Positions 1 to 8,661 of a DNA stretch of 19,930 nucleotides are shown here, piece by piece (the first letter of the stretch is position 1; each line of letters starts with the position of its first letter). Position numbers and translations under genes: made by a program. Location: positions 1 to 19,930 of the forward strand of contig NW_013654528.1 of NCBI RefSeq assembly GCF_000499385.1, read 5' to 3'. The stretch is from Eimeria necatrix. Lineage: Eukaryota; Apicomplexa; Conoidasida; Eucoccidiorida; Eimeriidae. Below the pieces are notes generated by a model. It was given only the letters and a program-made list of their open reading frames with translations. It did not search any database and had not been told where the DNA came from.

Positions 1-84
<84 letters not shown>
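1..84. repeat. CAG trinucleotide array at the left edge
   Basis: A nearly pure (CAG)n run begins outside the window and ends in CTGCAG at about 84-89. It is open in all frames on this strand (Gln, Ser, Ala), so it gives no evidence of coding by itself. Confidence 0.97.
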
Positions 85-155
85 TGCAGCAGCAGGGTGC
101 ACGAAGTTGCAGCGGCGGCGCCTTCACGCACATTGCTGCAGCAGCAATTTGCAGC

Positions 156-462
156 CAGTCCCAAGCAGGGCCCCCTGGGGGCCTCTTAGGGGCCCCCTTG
201 GGGGCCCCCCTGGGGGCCCCTCTTGGGGGCCCCCAGCAGGAGCCCAATGGGGTTCTCCCTGGGGGCCCCTGGGGGGCCCCCCACCTTGAAGACAGCCGTG
301 GGGGCCCCTCAGGGGCCCCGTCTCAACAGCCCCTTCAGTACCCTTCTGGGGGCCCCCCTGGGGGTTTCCCAGGGGGCCCCCCAGGGGGCCCCCCAGGGGG
401 GCCCCCAGGGGGGCCCCCAGGGGAGCCCCCAGGGGGCCCCCCGGGGGGCCCCCCTGCATCCT
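156..462. repeat. GGGGCCCC-type degenerate repeat block
   Basis: About 300 bases are built from GGGGGCCCC units separated by 2-6 variable bases. The block reads as Gly/Pro-rich peptide on both strands, collagen-like in appearance only. Similar blocks recur at 10287-10360 and 11586-11850. The last one lies inside an intron of the STOML2 gene, which argues that these blocks are non-coding here too. Confidence 0.85.
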
Positions 463-518
463 GTGTTGCGGGGTTTGCTGCTGTCGGTTTACTACCGACT
501 TCCGTGTTTGTCTTTTAG

Positions 519-1422
519 GGTTTTGTGCGAATTGTTGGAGGGTTTGAAGGGTTTGAAGGGTTTTGAGGGTTTAGAGGGTTTAGAGGGTTTTGAGGGTTTT
601 GAGGGTTTTGAGGGTTTTGAGGGTTTTGAGGGTTTAGGGTTTAGAGGGGCGGAAGTAGAAGAGGGGCCCCATGGCAAACACAAGAGGTGGAGCCGGTGAG
701 CCAGTAAACCCTAGGGGCCCCTTTTGGAAATTAATTAATTAATTAATTAATTAATTAATTAATTAATTAGTTATTTAATTAATTTGTGAATTAATTAATT
801 AATTGATTAATTAACAAATTAATTAACTAATTAAGTAATTTGTTAATTAATTAATTAATTTGTTAATTAATTAATTTGTTAATTAATTAACAAATTAATT
901 AAGAAAATAATTTGTTAATTAATTATCTTAATCAATTAATTATCTCACTGATTAATTAATTAGTTAATTATTCAATTAAACAATAAAACAATTAAATAAT
1001 TAAACAGTTAAACAATTAATTAATTAATAACTAAATTAATTAATTAATTAATAAATAACTACTTAATTAATTAATTACTAATCAATTAATCATTAATTAA
1101 TCATTAATTAATTAATTAATAACTAACTAACTAATTAATTAATTACTAATTAATTAATTATTAATTAATTATTAATTAAGTAACTAATTAATTAATTAAT
1201 TATTTATTTATTTATTTATTATTAATTAATTATTAATTAATTAATTAATTAACTAAATTCTTTGCTGCTGCAGCCCGCTGCTGCACCTGGTGGCTCGGGA
1301 AGCTGTAAGAAAGCTGTCTCAGTCTTCTCCAAAATTAATTATTTATTTTTTATTTTTATTTTACAAAGACTTCCGCGGAATCCAGGTGTCTGTACACCCC
1401 ATTGCCCACGCCATGCACCAGT

Positions 1423-1466
<44 letters not shown>

Positions 1467-1467
1467 C

Positions 1468-1501
<34 letters not shown>

Positions 1502-3420
1502 GCTTTTGCCTTTAAATATCTCTTCTTTTTCTGTTTTTATCTCTTTTTTTCCTTTTTTGTCTTTAATTGTCTTTAGTTGTCTTTGGTTGCATTTATTTGT
1601 CTTTAAATTATATTTAAATTATATTTAAATTATATTTAAATTGTAGTTAAATTATATTTAAATTATATTTAAATTATATTTAAATTATATTTAAATTATA
1701 TTTAAATTATATTTAAATATCCTTTTGTAATCTCTTTTTGTCTCTAAATGTTCATTTTATTTCCTTTTTGTTTTTCTTTATTTTCTTTTTATTTTTATTT
1801 CTTTTTCTCCCCAAATGTCTCTTTTTCTTTTAATTGTTTTAATTGTCTTTAATAGTTTTAAATTGTTTTAAATAATCTTAAAATATATCTTTTTAATGTC
1901 TTTTTACTATTTTTTGCGTTTAAATATCCCTTTTTGTCTTTTTTTTCTTTTTTTCTCCTTTTTCTCTTTAATTGTTTCTTTTCTTTTAATTGTTTTAAAT
2001 TATCTTTAATTATCTTTAATTGTTTTAAATTGCTTTAAATTGTTTTAAATTATCTTTAATTGTTTTTAATTGTTTAAAATTATCTTTAATAGTCTTTAAT
2101 TGTTTTGAATTATCTTTAATTATCTCTAATTGCTTTAATTTGTCTTAAGTTGTTTTAAATTATCTTTAATTGTTTTAAATTATCTTCAATTATCTTTAAT
2201 TGTTTTAAATTGTTTAAAATTATCTTTAACTATCTTTAATTGTTTTAAATTATTTTAAATTGTTTTGAATTATCTTAAAATATATCTTTTTAATATCCCT
2301 TCATTATCTTTGATTATTTCATCTCATTTTTTCTCTTTTTTGTTTCTTTTTGTTTCTTTTTGTTCCTTTTTTTCTCCTTTTTCTCCTCAATTATTTCTTT
2401 TTCTTCCAATTATCTTAAACATTATTCAAATCTCTTTAATTGCTTCGAATTACCTTTAAAATAAAACATCTTTTTTATTTTTTTTCATTTTCTTTTTGCG
2501 TTTAAACAGCTCTTTTTTGTCTCATTTTGTTTCTTTTTTCCCCCTTTTTCTCTTCAATTGTTTCTTTTTTCCACTAATTGTTTCCAATTATCTCCAATTA
2601 TCTTTAATTGCTTTAATTCATCTTCAAATTCTTTTTTATTTTCTTTTTATTTTCTTTTATTTTCTTTTTATTTTCTTTTTATTTTCTTTTTGCGTTTAAA
2701 CTTTTTTCTGCAGTTTGGCCGCTCTGGAGGCCCCCCAGAACTCCGCCGAAAAAAATTCCCTCGCGAGTCTTCTCCGACACCTGCAGGTCTTTTATTTTAT
2801 TTTATTTTATTTTATTTTATTTCTTTTTTATTTCTTTTTTATTTCTTTTTTATTTTTATTTTATTTTTATTTCTTTTTTATTTCTTTTTTGTTTCTTTTT
2901 TGTTTCTTTTTTGTTTCTTTTTTGTTTCCTTTTTGTTTATTTTGTTTTGTTTCATTTAGTCTCTTTTGGTTTTCGTTTTTTTCCATTTTTTGGCTTTTTT
3001 GTTTTTTTGTTTTTGTTTTCTTTTTGTCTTTTTTTCTTTCTTCTTTTATCTCCTCTTTTGTTTCTTTTATTTCTTCCTTTTGCCTCTTTATTTCTTTTTT
3101 ATTTCTTTACTTTTTTATTTTTAATTTTCTTTTATTTCTTTGATTTCTTTGATTTCTTTTTATTTCTTTTATTTCTTTTATTTATTTCTTTTTTTCTTTT
3201 ATTTCTTTTTATTTTTTTTTATTTCTTTTATTTCTTTTTGTCCTTTGTGTTCCTCTCCATTCGCCTCCGCCGAGTTCTTCCAACTATTTCTTTTATTCCT
3301 CTTAACCCCAATTTATTATAATTAATTAATTAATTAATTAAATTAATTAATTAATTAATTAATTAAATTAATTAATTATTTATTTATTTAAATAAATTAA
3401 TTGTCCAACTATTTATATAT

Positions 3421-3456
<36 letters not shown>

Positions 3457-3569
3457 ATTTCATTTTTTATTTTCCTTCTCAGGCCCAGCCCGAAGCCGCG
3501 CAGCTCTTCAGCAGTTTTTCGCCGGAGGCTTTGCAGCTGGCGAAGAGCCTCTTGGCCCACAAACCCTAA
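519..3569 (+). CDS. Probable multi-exon gene, 3' part, unknown function
   Basis: I do not recognise the protein. Five exons join with consistent codon phase: 519-695 (acceptor TCTTTTAG, donor GTGAGC), 1274-1304 (acceptor CTGCAG, donor GTAAGA), a 17-nt microexon 1369-1385 (acceptor ACAAAG, donor GTGTCT), 2714-2786 (acceptor CTGCAG, donor GTCTTT) and 3483-3569 (acceptor TTCTCAG, stop TAA). The first exon encodes a tract of Gly-Leu/Phe-Glu/Lys triplets from a 9-base repeat, then a charged segment. The later exons give amphipathic helix-like peptide such as LLHLVAREA, LAALEAPQNSAEKNSLASLL and FSSFSPEALQLAKSLLAHK. They total 385 bases, one base plus 128 codons including the stop. The introns are AATT-rich or almost pure pyrimidine. 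The stop codon falls within the first unit of the AAACCCT array at 3561. The 5' part was not found; it would have to lie in or left of the GGGGCCCC block. The reading is inferred from splice consensus and phase, not homology, and the microexon is the weakest link. Confidence 0.45.
727..1257. repeat. (AATT)n-rich low-complexity intron
   Basis: About 530 bases consist of TTAA/AATT tetranucleotide runs with scattered single-base changes. There is no coding potential. In the proposed gene this is the intron between exons 519-695 and 1274-1304. Confidence 0.9.
1425..1501. repeat. CAG array, two blocks
   Basis: Two pure CAG runs are separated by CACAAG. They lie inside the proposed intron between the microexon at 1369 and the exon at 2714. 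The poly-Ser frame that crosses them is treated as spurious. Confidence 0.9.
1505..2700. repeat. T-rich, strand-asymmetric low-complexity tract
   Basis: About 1.2 kb is dominated by T, with few G or C on this strand. At 1605-1718 an 11-base unit (TTATATTTAAA type) repeats about nine times. From 1830 to 2280 units of the TGTTTTAAATTATCTTTAAT type recur. Poly-Phe/Leu frames cross the tract but carry no other signal. It is best read as intron. Confidence 0.85.
2787..3240. repeat. TTTTATTTC / TTTTTGTTTC polypyrimidine intron
   Basis: Short T/C-rich units (TTTTATTTC, TTTTTGTTTC) repeat across about 450 bases. The tract directly follows the proposed donor at 2787 and belongs to the intron that ends at 3482. 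The Phe-rich open frames are composition artefacts. Confidence 0.85.
3321..3460. repeat. (AATT)n then (ATTT)n tandem runs
   Basis: AATT runs (3321-3378) are followed by ATTT runs (about 3417-3453). They sit just upstream of the acceptor at 3482, in the same proposed intron as the polypyrimidine tract. Confidence 0.9.
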
Positions 3570-3610
3570 ACCCTAAACCCTAAACCCTAAACCCTAAACC
3601 CTAAACCCTA
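3561..3610. repeat. Telomere-like (AAACCCT)7 interstitial array
   Basis: About seven perfect AAACCCT units lie on the plus strand. The proposed stop codon of the upstream gene (TAA, 3567-3569) is formed by the first unit. A matching array in the opposite orientation lies at 3891-3940. Confidence 0.97.
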
Positions 3611-3695
3611 GTTCTGCTGTGGCAGTCTGTGGCGCCTTTTGAGGCAAAGGGGCAAAAGCGAAGCAGCAGACGCTCTGGGGGCAGCTTAAGGGCGC

Positions 3696-3838
3696 ATGCA
3701 GCAGCAGCTGCCGCAGCAGCAGCAGCCGCAGCAGCAGCAGCCGCAGCAGCAGCTGCTGCAGCAGCTGCTGCTGCAGCTGCTACTGTTTGCTCTCGGCAGC
3801 ATTAGCTGCTGCTGCAGCTGCTGCTGCTGCTGCAACTA
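3696..3838. repeat. CAG/CTG mosaic between inverted telomere-like arrays
   Basis: CAG and CTG runs alternate, joined by CTGCAG and CAGCTG, so the strand can fold back on itself. The wider 3611-3890 interval contains no gene that I can support. Confidence 0.85.
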
Positions 3839-3890
3839 ATGCTGTCCCGTTTAGTACTGTGTACGTGTGAGACACAGTGCACAGCTAAGC

Positions 3891-3940
3891 TAGGGTTTAG
3901 GGTTTAGGGTTTAGGGTTTAGGGTTTAGGGTTTAGGGTTT
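3891..3940. repeat. Telomere-like (TTTAGGG)7 interstitial array
   Basis: About seven units of TAGGGTT lie in inverse orientation to the array at 3561-3610. Together they could pair as arms of about 50 bases around a 280-base loop. Confidence 0.97.
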
Positions 3941-3967
3941 GCAGCAATTGGTGAACAGAAAGAGACA

Positions 3968-4114
3968 ATGGAGTTTGTTGGCGCGGAGGCGCAGCTTTTG
4001 CAGAAGATCAAAAAGGAGACAAAACAACAGAGACAAAAAGCATCAAAAATAGAAGCAAATGGACACAAACTGCAGCAGCAGCAGCAGCAGCAAATGCTGC
4101 TGTGGGCAGGCTGA
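3968..4114 (+). CDS. Small ORF, hypothetical, 48 codons
   Basis: An ATG at 3968 opens a charged frame beginning MEFVGAEAQLLQKIKKETKQ, followed by Lys/Gln/Arg-rich sequence, a seven-Gln run from a CAG array, and a TGA stop at 4112. Lys- and Glu-rich content without homopolymers in the first 30 residues is unlike the repeat shadows nearby. It starts 28 bases after the TTTAGGG array. It could be a first exon, since GTGGGC at 4102 is a possible donor, or chance. No family is recognised. Confidence 0.25.
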   Translation: MEFVGAEAQLLQKIKKETKQQRQKASKIEANGHKLQQQQQQQMLLWAG

Positions 4115-4274
4115 AGCAGCAGCAGCGGCGGCAGCTGCTGCTGCAGCAGCAGCTGCAGCAGCAGCTAATGCTGCTGAGAGCAAACTGAAGCAGCAGCAGC
4201 AGCAGCGCCAGCTGCAGCAATCTGTCTCCACGTTATCTGTGCCCCTCCCGCAGTTCCCGCTGCTGCAGCCGTGG

Positions 4275-4309
<35 letters not shown>

Positions 4310-4330
4310 ACAGCAGCAATGGACAGAACA
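4069..4330. repeat. CAG/CTG mosaic array
   Basis: Several CAG and CTG runs are interrupted by short unique pieces. Long poly-Ala, Gln and Cys frames occur on both strands and were not accepted as genes. Confidence 0.85.
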
Positions 4331-4374
4331 ATTTGCTGAAGCTGCTTGCTGCAGTTGCTGCAGATCTGTGGCCC

Positions 4375-4772
4375 TCAGGTGCCCGTAGAAGGGGCGTTGC
4401 AGGCCCACCTGCGGCCGGCCGGCAGACCTGCTGCTGCTGCTGCTGCTGCTGCAGCAGCAGCAGCACGAGCTGCTGCATGCGGCCCCCAGGCAGAACAGCC
4501 CTGGGGGGCAAAAGAAAGCCCCAAGGGCGCCAGCGGCAGCTTGGGGTACCCTCCTGCTGCAGCAGGGGAGGTGGAGAAGAAGGGAGCGTGCTGCTGCTGC
4601 TGCTGCTGCTGCTGCAGCAGCAGCCACAGCCGCTGCTGCTGCTGCTGCTGCTGCAGCTGCTGCTGGTGCAGCAGCTGCTGCTGCATCGGCGACGTCACGG
4701 GAGAAAAGCTCGCATGTTTGTTCACAGGCGACATGCCGTTGAAGAGTCCCCCAAAGTTGACCGCAGGCTGCA

Positions 4773-4822
<50 letters not shown>

Positions 4823-4906
4823 AGCCCGTCGCTAGTGTCGCTGCCTTCGCCTCTTCCCGCGTCGCGCGCGCCCTGCGAGCCCTCCCCCGCGCTTCCCCGC
4901 GCCCCA

Positions 4907-4977
<71 letters not shown>

Positions 4978-5008
4978 ACAGGGGCCTTTCGGGGCGCGCC
5001 GGCCTCAC
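4375..5008 (-). CDS. Probable Gln/Ala-rich C-terminal exon(s) of the prolyl 4-hydroxylase-like gene
   Basis: One minus-strand frame is open from a stop near 5006 down to TGA at 4375-4377. Between its CAG-coded Gln runs it encodes varied, non-repetitive peptide: a Gly/Ser/Glu-rich piece (GSAGEGSQGARDAGRGEGSD), then VNFGGLFNGMSPVNKHASFS, then GGYPKLPLAPLGLSFAPQG, an Ala run and the stop. A strong donor (GTGAGG) at 5008-5003 ends the hydroxylase exon in phase 0. Any CAG acceptor within the array at 4911-4977 resumes this frame in phase 0, so it can be the C-terminal tail of that protein. Alternatives are read-through of the hydroxylase exon into poly-Ala with a stop at 4832, or a separate gene. 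No domain is recognised. The lower part also reads as plausible peptide on the plus strand, which weakens the call there. Confidence 0.4.
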
Positions 5009-5203
5009 CACGGCCTCGTTGAAGAAGCAATTAACAACAAATTTGCTGCCGCGGATCGGAGCAACTCCTGCATGCAAAGTCCGCAAGTCCATGAGGCCCT
5101 GGGGGCCCCTGTTGGCCCAGAGGGCCCCACAGCCCCGGGAGGGTCCGATTTTCAAACCCAGTCGCGTGAAGTGCGTCTCCCCCCCTTCTTCCACGTCTGC
5201 AGC

Positions 5204-5235
<32 letters not shown>

Positions 5236-5341
5236 TGCAGCAGCAGCAAAGGCGGCCCGGCGGCCGCAGCAGCAGCGCAGCAACGGCAGCAGCCCCAGCA
5301 GCCGCGCAGCGACCGCCGCAACCGCAGCAGCAGCAGCAACC

Positions 5342-5377
<36 letters not shown>

Positions 5378-5741
5378 CCGTTGAGGTAAAGAAGCACAGT
5401 CTTGGGGCGGAAGGAGCCGTCGTGGTGTTCTTTGAAGAACTGCTGCTGCTGATATTTCACTAAGACCAAAGCCTCCAAGTGCTGCAGCGGCAGCTGCGCA
5501 AAGGCGCAGGCCAGCAGCTCGACAGCAGCAACTCCTGCAGTCTGCGCCTCCTGCAGCAGCACGGACTCGGAGGTTCTGGTGAGGCTTTCTGCTGTTTTGT
5601 AAGCACTCTGAGCAGCAAAAAGACACAAATAGTCCTTTAAATCTCCTTTTGTTTTATTTGTTTTTATTTTCTCTTTTTAAATTCGAAAACGCCAAAAAAA
5701 TCCATGCTAAACGTGCCAAACGAGAACGCACTGGCCGACCT

Positions 5742-5780
<39 letters not shown>

Positions 5781-5893
5781 GTAACGCGGCGCCGCTAGGG
5801 ACGACGCGAGAGGGGCAACAGCAGCAACACGCAGCAGCAGAAACAGCAGCAGCAGCAGCAATAGCAGCAGGAAGACCGGCACGAGCAGCACAA

Positions 5894-5929
<36 letters not shown>

Positions 5930-5961
5930 TAGCAGCAGGAAGACCGGCACGAGCAGCACAA

Positions 5962-6013
<52 letters not shown>

Positions 6014-6177
6014 TTGGACCTGGGGAGCGGAAGTGGTGCCGATGCTGGTTTTGCTGCGGGTCCATTTGCCTTCGGCCAGCTGCAGCAAATGGTCGCATTG
6101 AGCAGCAGTAATTAATTCGGGAGCAATCATAACATCTGGCTCTCGAAAGACCCGCAGCACGTGCACTTCGCGGCAGT

Positions 6178-6211
<34 letters not shown>

Positions 6212-6332
6212 AGCAGGCGCTGCTGCTGCTGCTGCTGCTGCTGCGGCGGGGGGTCTGCAGTAAATGCGCAGCGTGCGCACGTGCTCGCCCTCCGGCACGG
6301 CTTCGCCTATCGGCAGCATCTCGTTTTCGGTC

Positions 6333-6379
<47 letters not shown>

Positions 6380-6580
6380 AGCGGGGGAGAGCTCCCCCGC
6401 CGCCTCCGCCGCTTGCCCTGCTGCTGCTGCGTCCGCAGCAGCGTCAGCAGCCGGCGCTGCTGCTGCGCCTCCAGCAGCAGCAGCAGCAGCAGCCGGCGCT
6501 GCTGCTGCTCCGGGGCCTTCTCCCTGTTCATCTTCGGGGGCAGCAAAGAAGCCCCCCAGCAGCGAAGCAGCAAACGCCAT
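5009..6580 (-). CDS. Prolyl 4-hydroxylase-like 2-oxoglutarate/Fe(II) dioxygenase
   Basis: Three minus-strand exons join in phase: 6580-6020, 5607-5379 and 5196-5009, giving 326 residues before the C-terminal tail. The first 130 residues are Ala-rich low complexity. The domain starts near NCREVHVLRVFREPDVMIAP, with a CDHLLQLAEGKW segment typical of P4H alpha-type domains. Exon 2 carries the HxD iron ligands in FKEHHDG (about H248 and D250) and LLYLN. Exon 3 has DVEEGGETHF, the distal His in LHAGV (about H305) and the 2-oxoglutarate-binding basic residue in GSKF (about K315). All catalytic ligands are present, so it should be active, hydroxylating prolines in an unknown substrate. The family also includes the Skp1 hydroxylases of protists, but the Skp1 role is only a possibility. 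No clear signal peptide is seen. Introns 5608-6019 and 5197-5378 consist mostly of CTG arrays. Donors are GTCCAA and GTGCTG, acceptors GCTCAG and CTGCAG. The start at 6580 is the first ATG of the open frame and could be wrong. Confidence 0.85.
5716..6012. repeat. CAG arrays with a 68-bp internal duplication, in an intron
   Basis: CAG runs fill most of the first hydroxylase intron. A unit beginning AATAGCAGCAGGAAGACCGG starts at 5860 and again at 5928, so a 68-base segment was duplicated in tandem. The array starts within a few bases of the donor. Confidence 0.85.
6180..6505. repeat. CTG arrays encoding poly-Ala in hydroxylase exon 1
   Basis: Three main CTG runs (6180-6211, 6220-6243, 6334-6379) and shorter ones read as GCA-coded alanine on the minus strand, in frame with the hydroxylase domain. 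They separate short varied segments such as VTENEMLPIGEAVPEGEHVR. Whether all are translated or some are introns cannot be decided from sequence. Confidence 0.75.
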
Positions 6581-6936
6581 TTGGGGCTTTGCTGCAGCAC
6601 GAAAAGACCTGGGGAAGAGGCAGCAGCTGCTGCTGCTGCTGCTGGCGTGCTGCTGCTTTCAAATCCGTTCAAAACCTGCTCTGCTACCTTGCGCAGCGGC
6701 AGCCAGCAGCAGCTGGCCACTGCTGGACAATCTTCTCGAAAATAAACCCTTTACTAAACCTGCAAAGTGAATTTCGTGGAAGTTCGCGAGTTCTCGCTGC
6801 GAATTTCGCCGGCTTCCCCGCGGATCGCAGCGGCTGGCCGCGGCGCTGCTGCTGCTGCTGCTGCTGCTGCTGCGGCTGCGCTGCAGACGACCGGGCGATC
6901 CGCCCCCTATTTCCGCGGGATCTCGCTGCTTTAAAG

Positions 6937-7303
6937 ACAATTTTAGAACAGTTTTGCGAGACGAAGCTGAAAAGCTCGAAAAAAATAAGCCAGGGGCGCA
7001 GCGAGCGATGCTGTGGAATAATTCAAGTGCGGCGCTCCGGCGGTCCGAAGTCGCGAACGCGGGGCTGGCGCTACTCGGAGCTGTACGTACACCGCAACTT
7101 TCCGCGGAAATGGGAATAAAATGCGACTTAATGCCGTCACAACAAACCTTTAAAGAAAATGCATTCAAAAACTTGAAAAGTTGAACGAAGTGCTGCGGCC
7201 AGTGCTCTCGGCCGCCGGGGCTGCACCACCCACCGCCGCCGCTGCAGCGCCTGCTGCCTGGGCGCCCCTGAAACCCCTTTTTCTCTATTTTTCCTTCTTA
7301 TAA
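6937..7303 (+). CDS. Candidate two-exon coding segment, unknown
   Basis: A plus-strand frame gives charged, non-repetitive peptide at 6937-7082 (LRDEAEKLEKNKPGAQRAML, then WNNSSAALRRSEVANAGLAL). It ends in phase 0 at a donor GTACGT, which is part of the recurrent GTACGTAC palindrome. An acceptor at 7180 (TTGAAAAG) resumes in phase 0 with LNEVLRPVLSAAGAAPPT and Ala-rich sequence to TAA at 7301. No family is recognised. The acceptor is weak, and there is an overlapping minus-strand frame, so this is tentative. It is head-to-head with the hydroxylase gene. Confidence 0.28.
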
Positions 7304-7529
7304 TTCAAATATATATATTTTAAACAATTTCGTCCTTTTCAAAGAACTGCTGGGGGCCCCGGGGCCCCCACAAACATGCGCAGCCGCACACAGACCGGTG
7401 GTTCTTGCACACAGCGCCCGCGGCGGCGAGCGCGCCTCTGGCCGCAGCAGCAGCAAATAAAGACAATTAAAACCCTTCTATATATATAATATATATTATA
7501 TTATATATAATATAATATTTTTGTAAATC
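7304..7529. other. Unannotated spacer with AT palindrome
   Basis: The spacer holds a GGGGCCCC motif near 7354 and a strongly self-complementary AT stretch (ATATATAATATATATTATAT type) at about 7481-7520, right before the tandem duplication. I see no gene. Confidence 0.6.
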
Positions 7530-7562
7530 CTGATAAACATTGCTGCAGAATAAGCAATAACG

Positions 7563-7599
<37 letters not shown>

Positions 7600-8046
7600 G
7601 CAGCAGCAGCAGTGGGCGCTGCGGCGGCTGTGGCTCCTTGCGAAGCTGCTGCTGAGGGCTCGGCCAACTTTATTTGCTGCTGCCCTTTGCTGCTGCGCTG
7701 CATGCAGCAGCAGCAGCAGCAGCAGCAGCAACTTGAATTGTTTATTTGCAGCAGAAAAGGCCCCGATGGCCTCCAGTTTAGTTTGCTGCTGCAGCTAAAT
7801 GAATTTCAACTTCGGAATTCCATTTAAAGAGATAAACAGTCCGAGAGGGAAAGCAGCAGCAGCAAGCAGCAGCAGCAAGCAGCAGCAGCAGCAAGTAGCA
7901 GCAGCAGCCAGCAGCAGCAGCAAGTAGCAGCACCTGGCAGCAGCAAGCAGCAGCAGGAGATAGCAACAGCAACTAATTAACAGCAGCACAGTTTCTTCAC
8001 AAATAAAACGGAGCTGATAAACATTGCTGCAGAATAAGCAATAACG

Positions 8047-8083
<37 letters not shown>

Positions 8084-8496
8084 GCAGCAGCAGCAGTGGG
8101 CGCTGCGGCGGCTGTGGCTCCTTGCGAAGCTGCTGCTGAGGGCTCGGCCAACTTTATTTGCTGCTGCCCTTTGCTGCTGCGCTGCATGCAGCAGCAGCAG
8201 CAGCAGCAGCAGCAACTTGAATTGTTTATTTGCAGCAGAAAAGGCCCCGATGGCCTCCAGTTTAGTTTGCTGCTGCAGCTAAATGAATTTCAACTTCGGA
8301 ATTCCATTTAAAGAGATAAACAGTCCGAGAGGGAAAGCAGCAGCAGCAAGCAGCAGCAGCAAGCAGCAGCAGCAGCAAGTAGCAGCAGCAGCCAGCAGCA
8401 GCAGCAAGTAGCAGCACCTGGCAGCAGCAAGCAGCAGCAGGAGATAGCAGCAGCAACTAGTTAACAGCAGCACAGTCTCTCCACAAATAAAACGGA
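7530..8496. repeat. 483-bp tandem direct duplication
   Basis: The segment 7530-8012 is repeated at 8014-8496 (offset 484). Each copy holds CAG runs, a TGATAAACATTGCTGCAGAA start, a GGAATTCCATTTAAAGAGATAAAC-type unique piece and AGCAGCAGCAAGC-type interrupted repeats. The copies appear identical except for four transitions near the right end, at 7966/8450, 7976/8460, 7993/8477 and 7997/8481. Each contains the same short open frames (for example 7612-7827 and 8096-8311) dominated by Ala/Gln/Cys, which I do not accept as genes. Confidence 0.95.
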
Positions 8497-8499
8497 ATT

Positions 8500-8660
8500 T
8501 TTATTTTAATTATAATTAAATGAAGCAACTATTTGCTGCTGCAGCACGCACTTGTCTGCTGCTGCTGGGCCTTTGTAAATAATTTAAAATTAATTAAAAT
8601 TAATTTTAATTAATTTTAATTAATTAAAAATTAATTTTAATTAATTTTAATTAAAATTAA
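8500..8660. repeat. AATTAAAATTAATTTT-type repeat
   Basis: AT-only repeats at 8578-8660 follow the tandem duplication. They have no coding potential. Confidence 0.8.
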
Positions 8661-8661
8661 A

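Noticed and set aside
2265..3325. Series of poly-Phe/Leu open frames on the plus strand
   Set aside because: They follow only from T-rich composition (TTT, CTT, TTA), with no varied peptide except the short exon at 2714-2786, which lies in one of them.
3561..3940. A chromosome end (true telomere)
   Set aside because: The arrays are short (about 50 bases), internal, in both orientations, and flanked by genes on both sides, so they are interstitial.
4043..5022. Long plus- and minus-strand frames of poly-Leu, Cys, Ala and Ser over CAG/CTG arrays (for example 4333-5022 plus, 4043-4627 minus)
   Set aside because: CTG/CAG arrays are open in all six frames. Only the Gln-frame on the minus strand has varied, protein-like spacers, and that one is reported.
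6178..7119. 313-codon plus-strand open frame opposite the hydroxylase gene
   Set aside because: Its first half is poly-Leu/Cys antisense to conserved hydroxylase exon 1. Its second half overlaps a better-looking alternative frame.
6659..7168. Minus-strand 169-codon frame as the 5' end of the hydroxylase gene
   Set aside because: Its Ser-rich peptide shows no domain. The plus strand gives better peptide over 6937-7082, and no phase-consistent splice to 6580 was evident.
7612..8311. Identical 71-codon frames in the two copies of the duplication, taken as a duplicated gene
   Set aside because: They are Ala/Cys/Gln-rich from arrays. Identity between copies only reflects recent DNA duplication and gives no evidence of coding selection.
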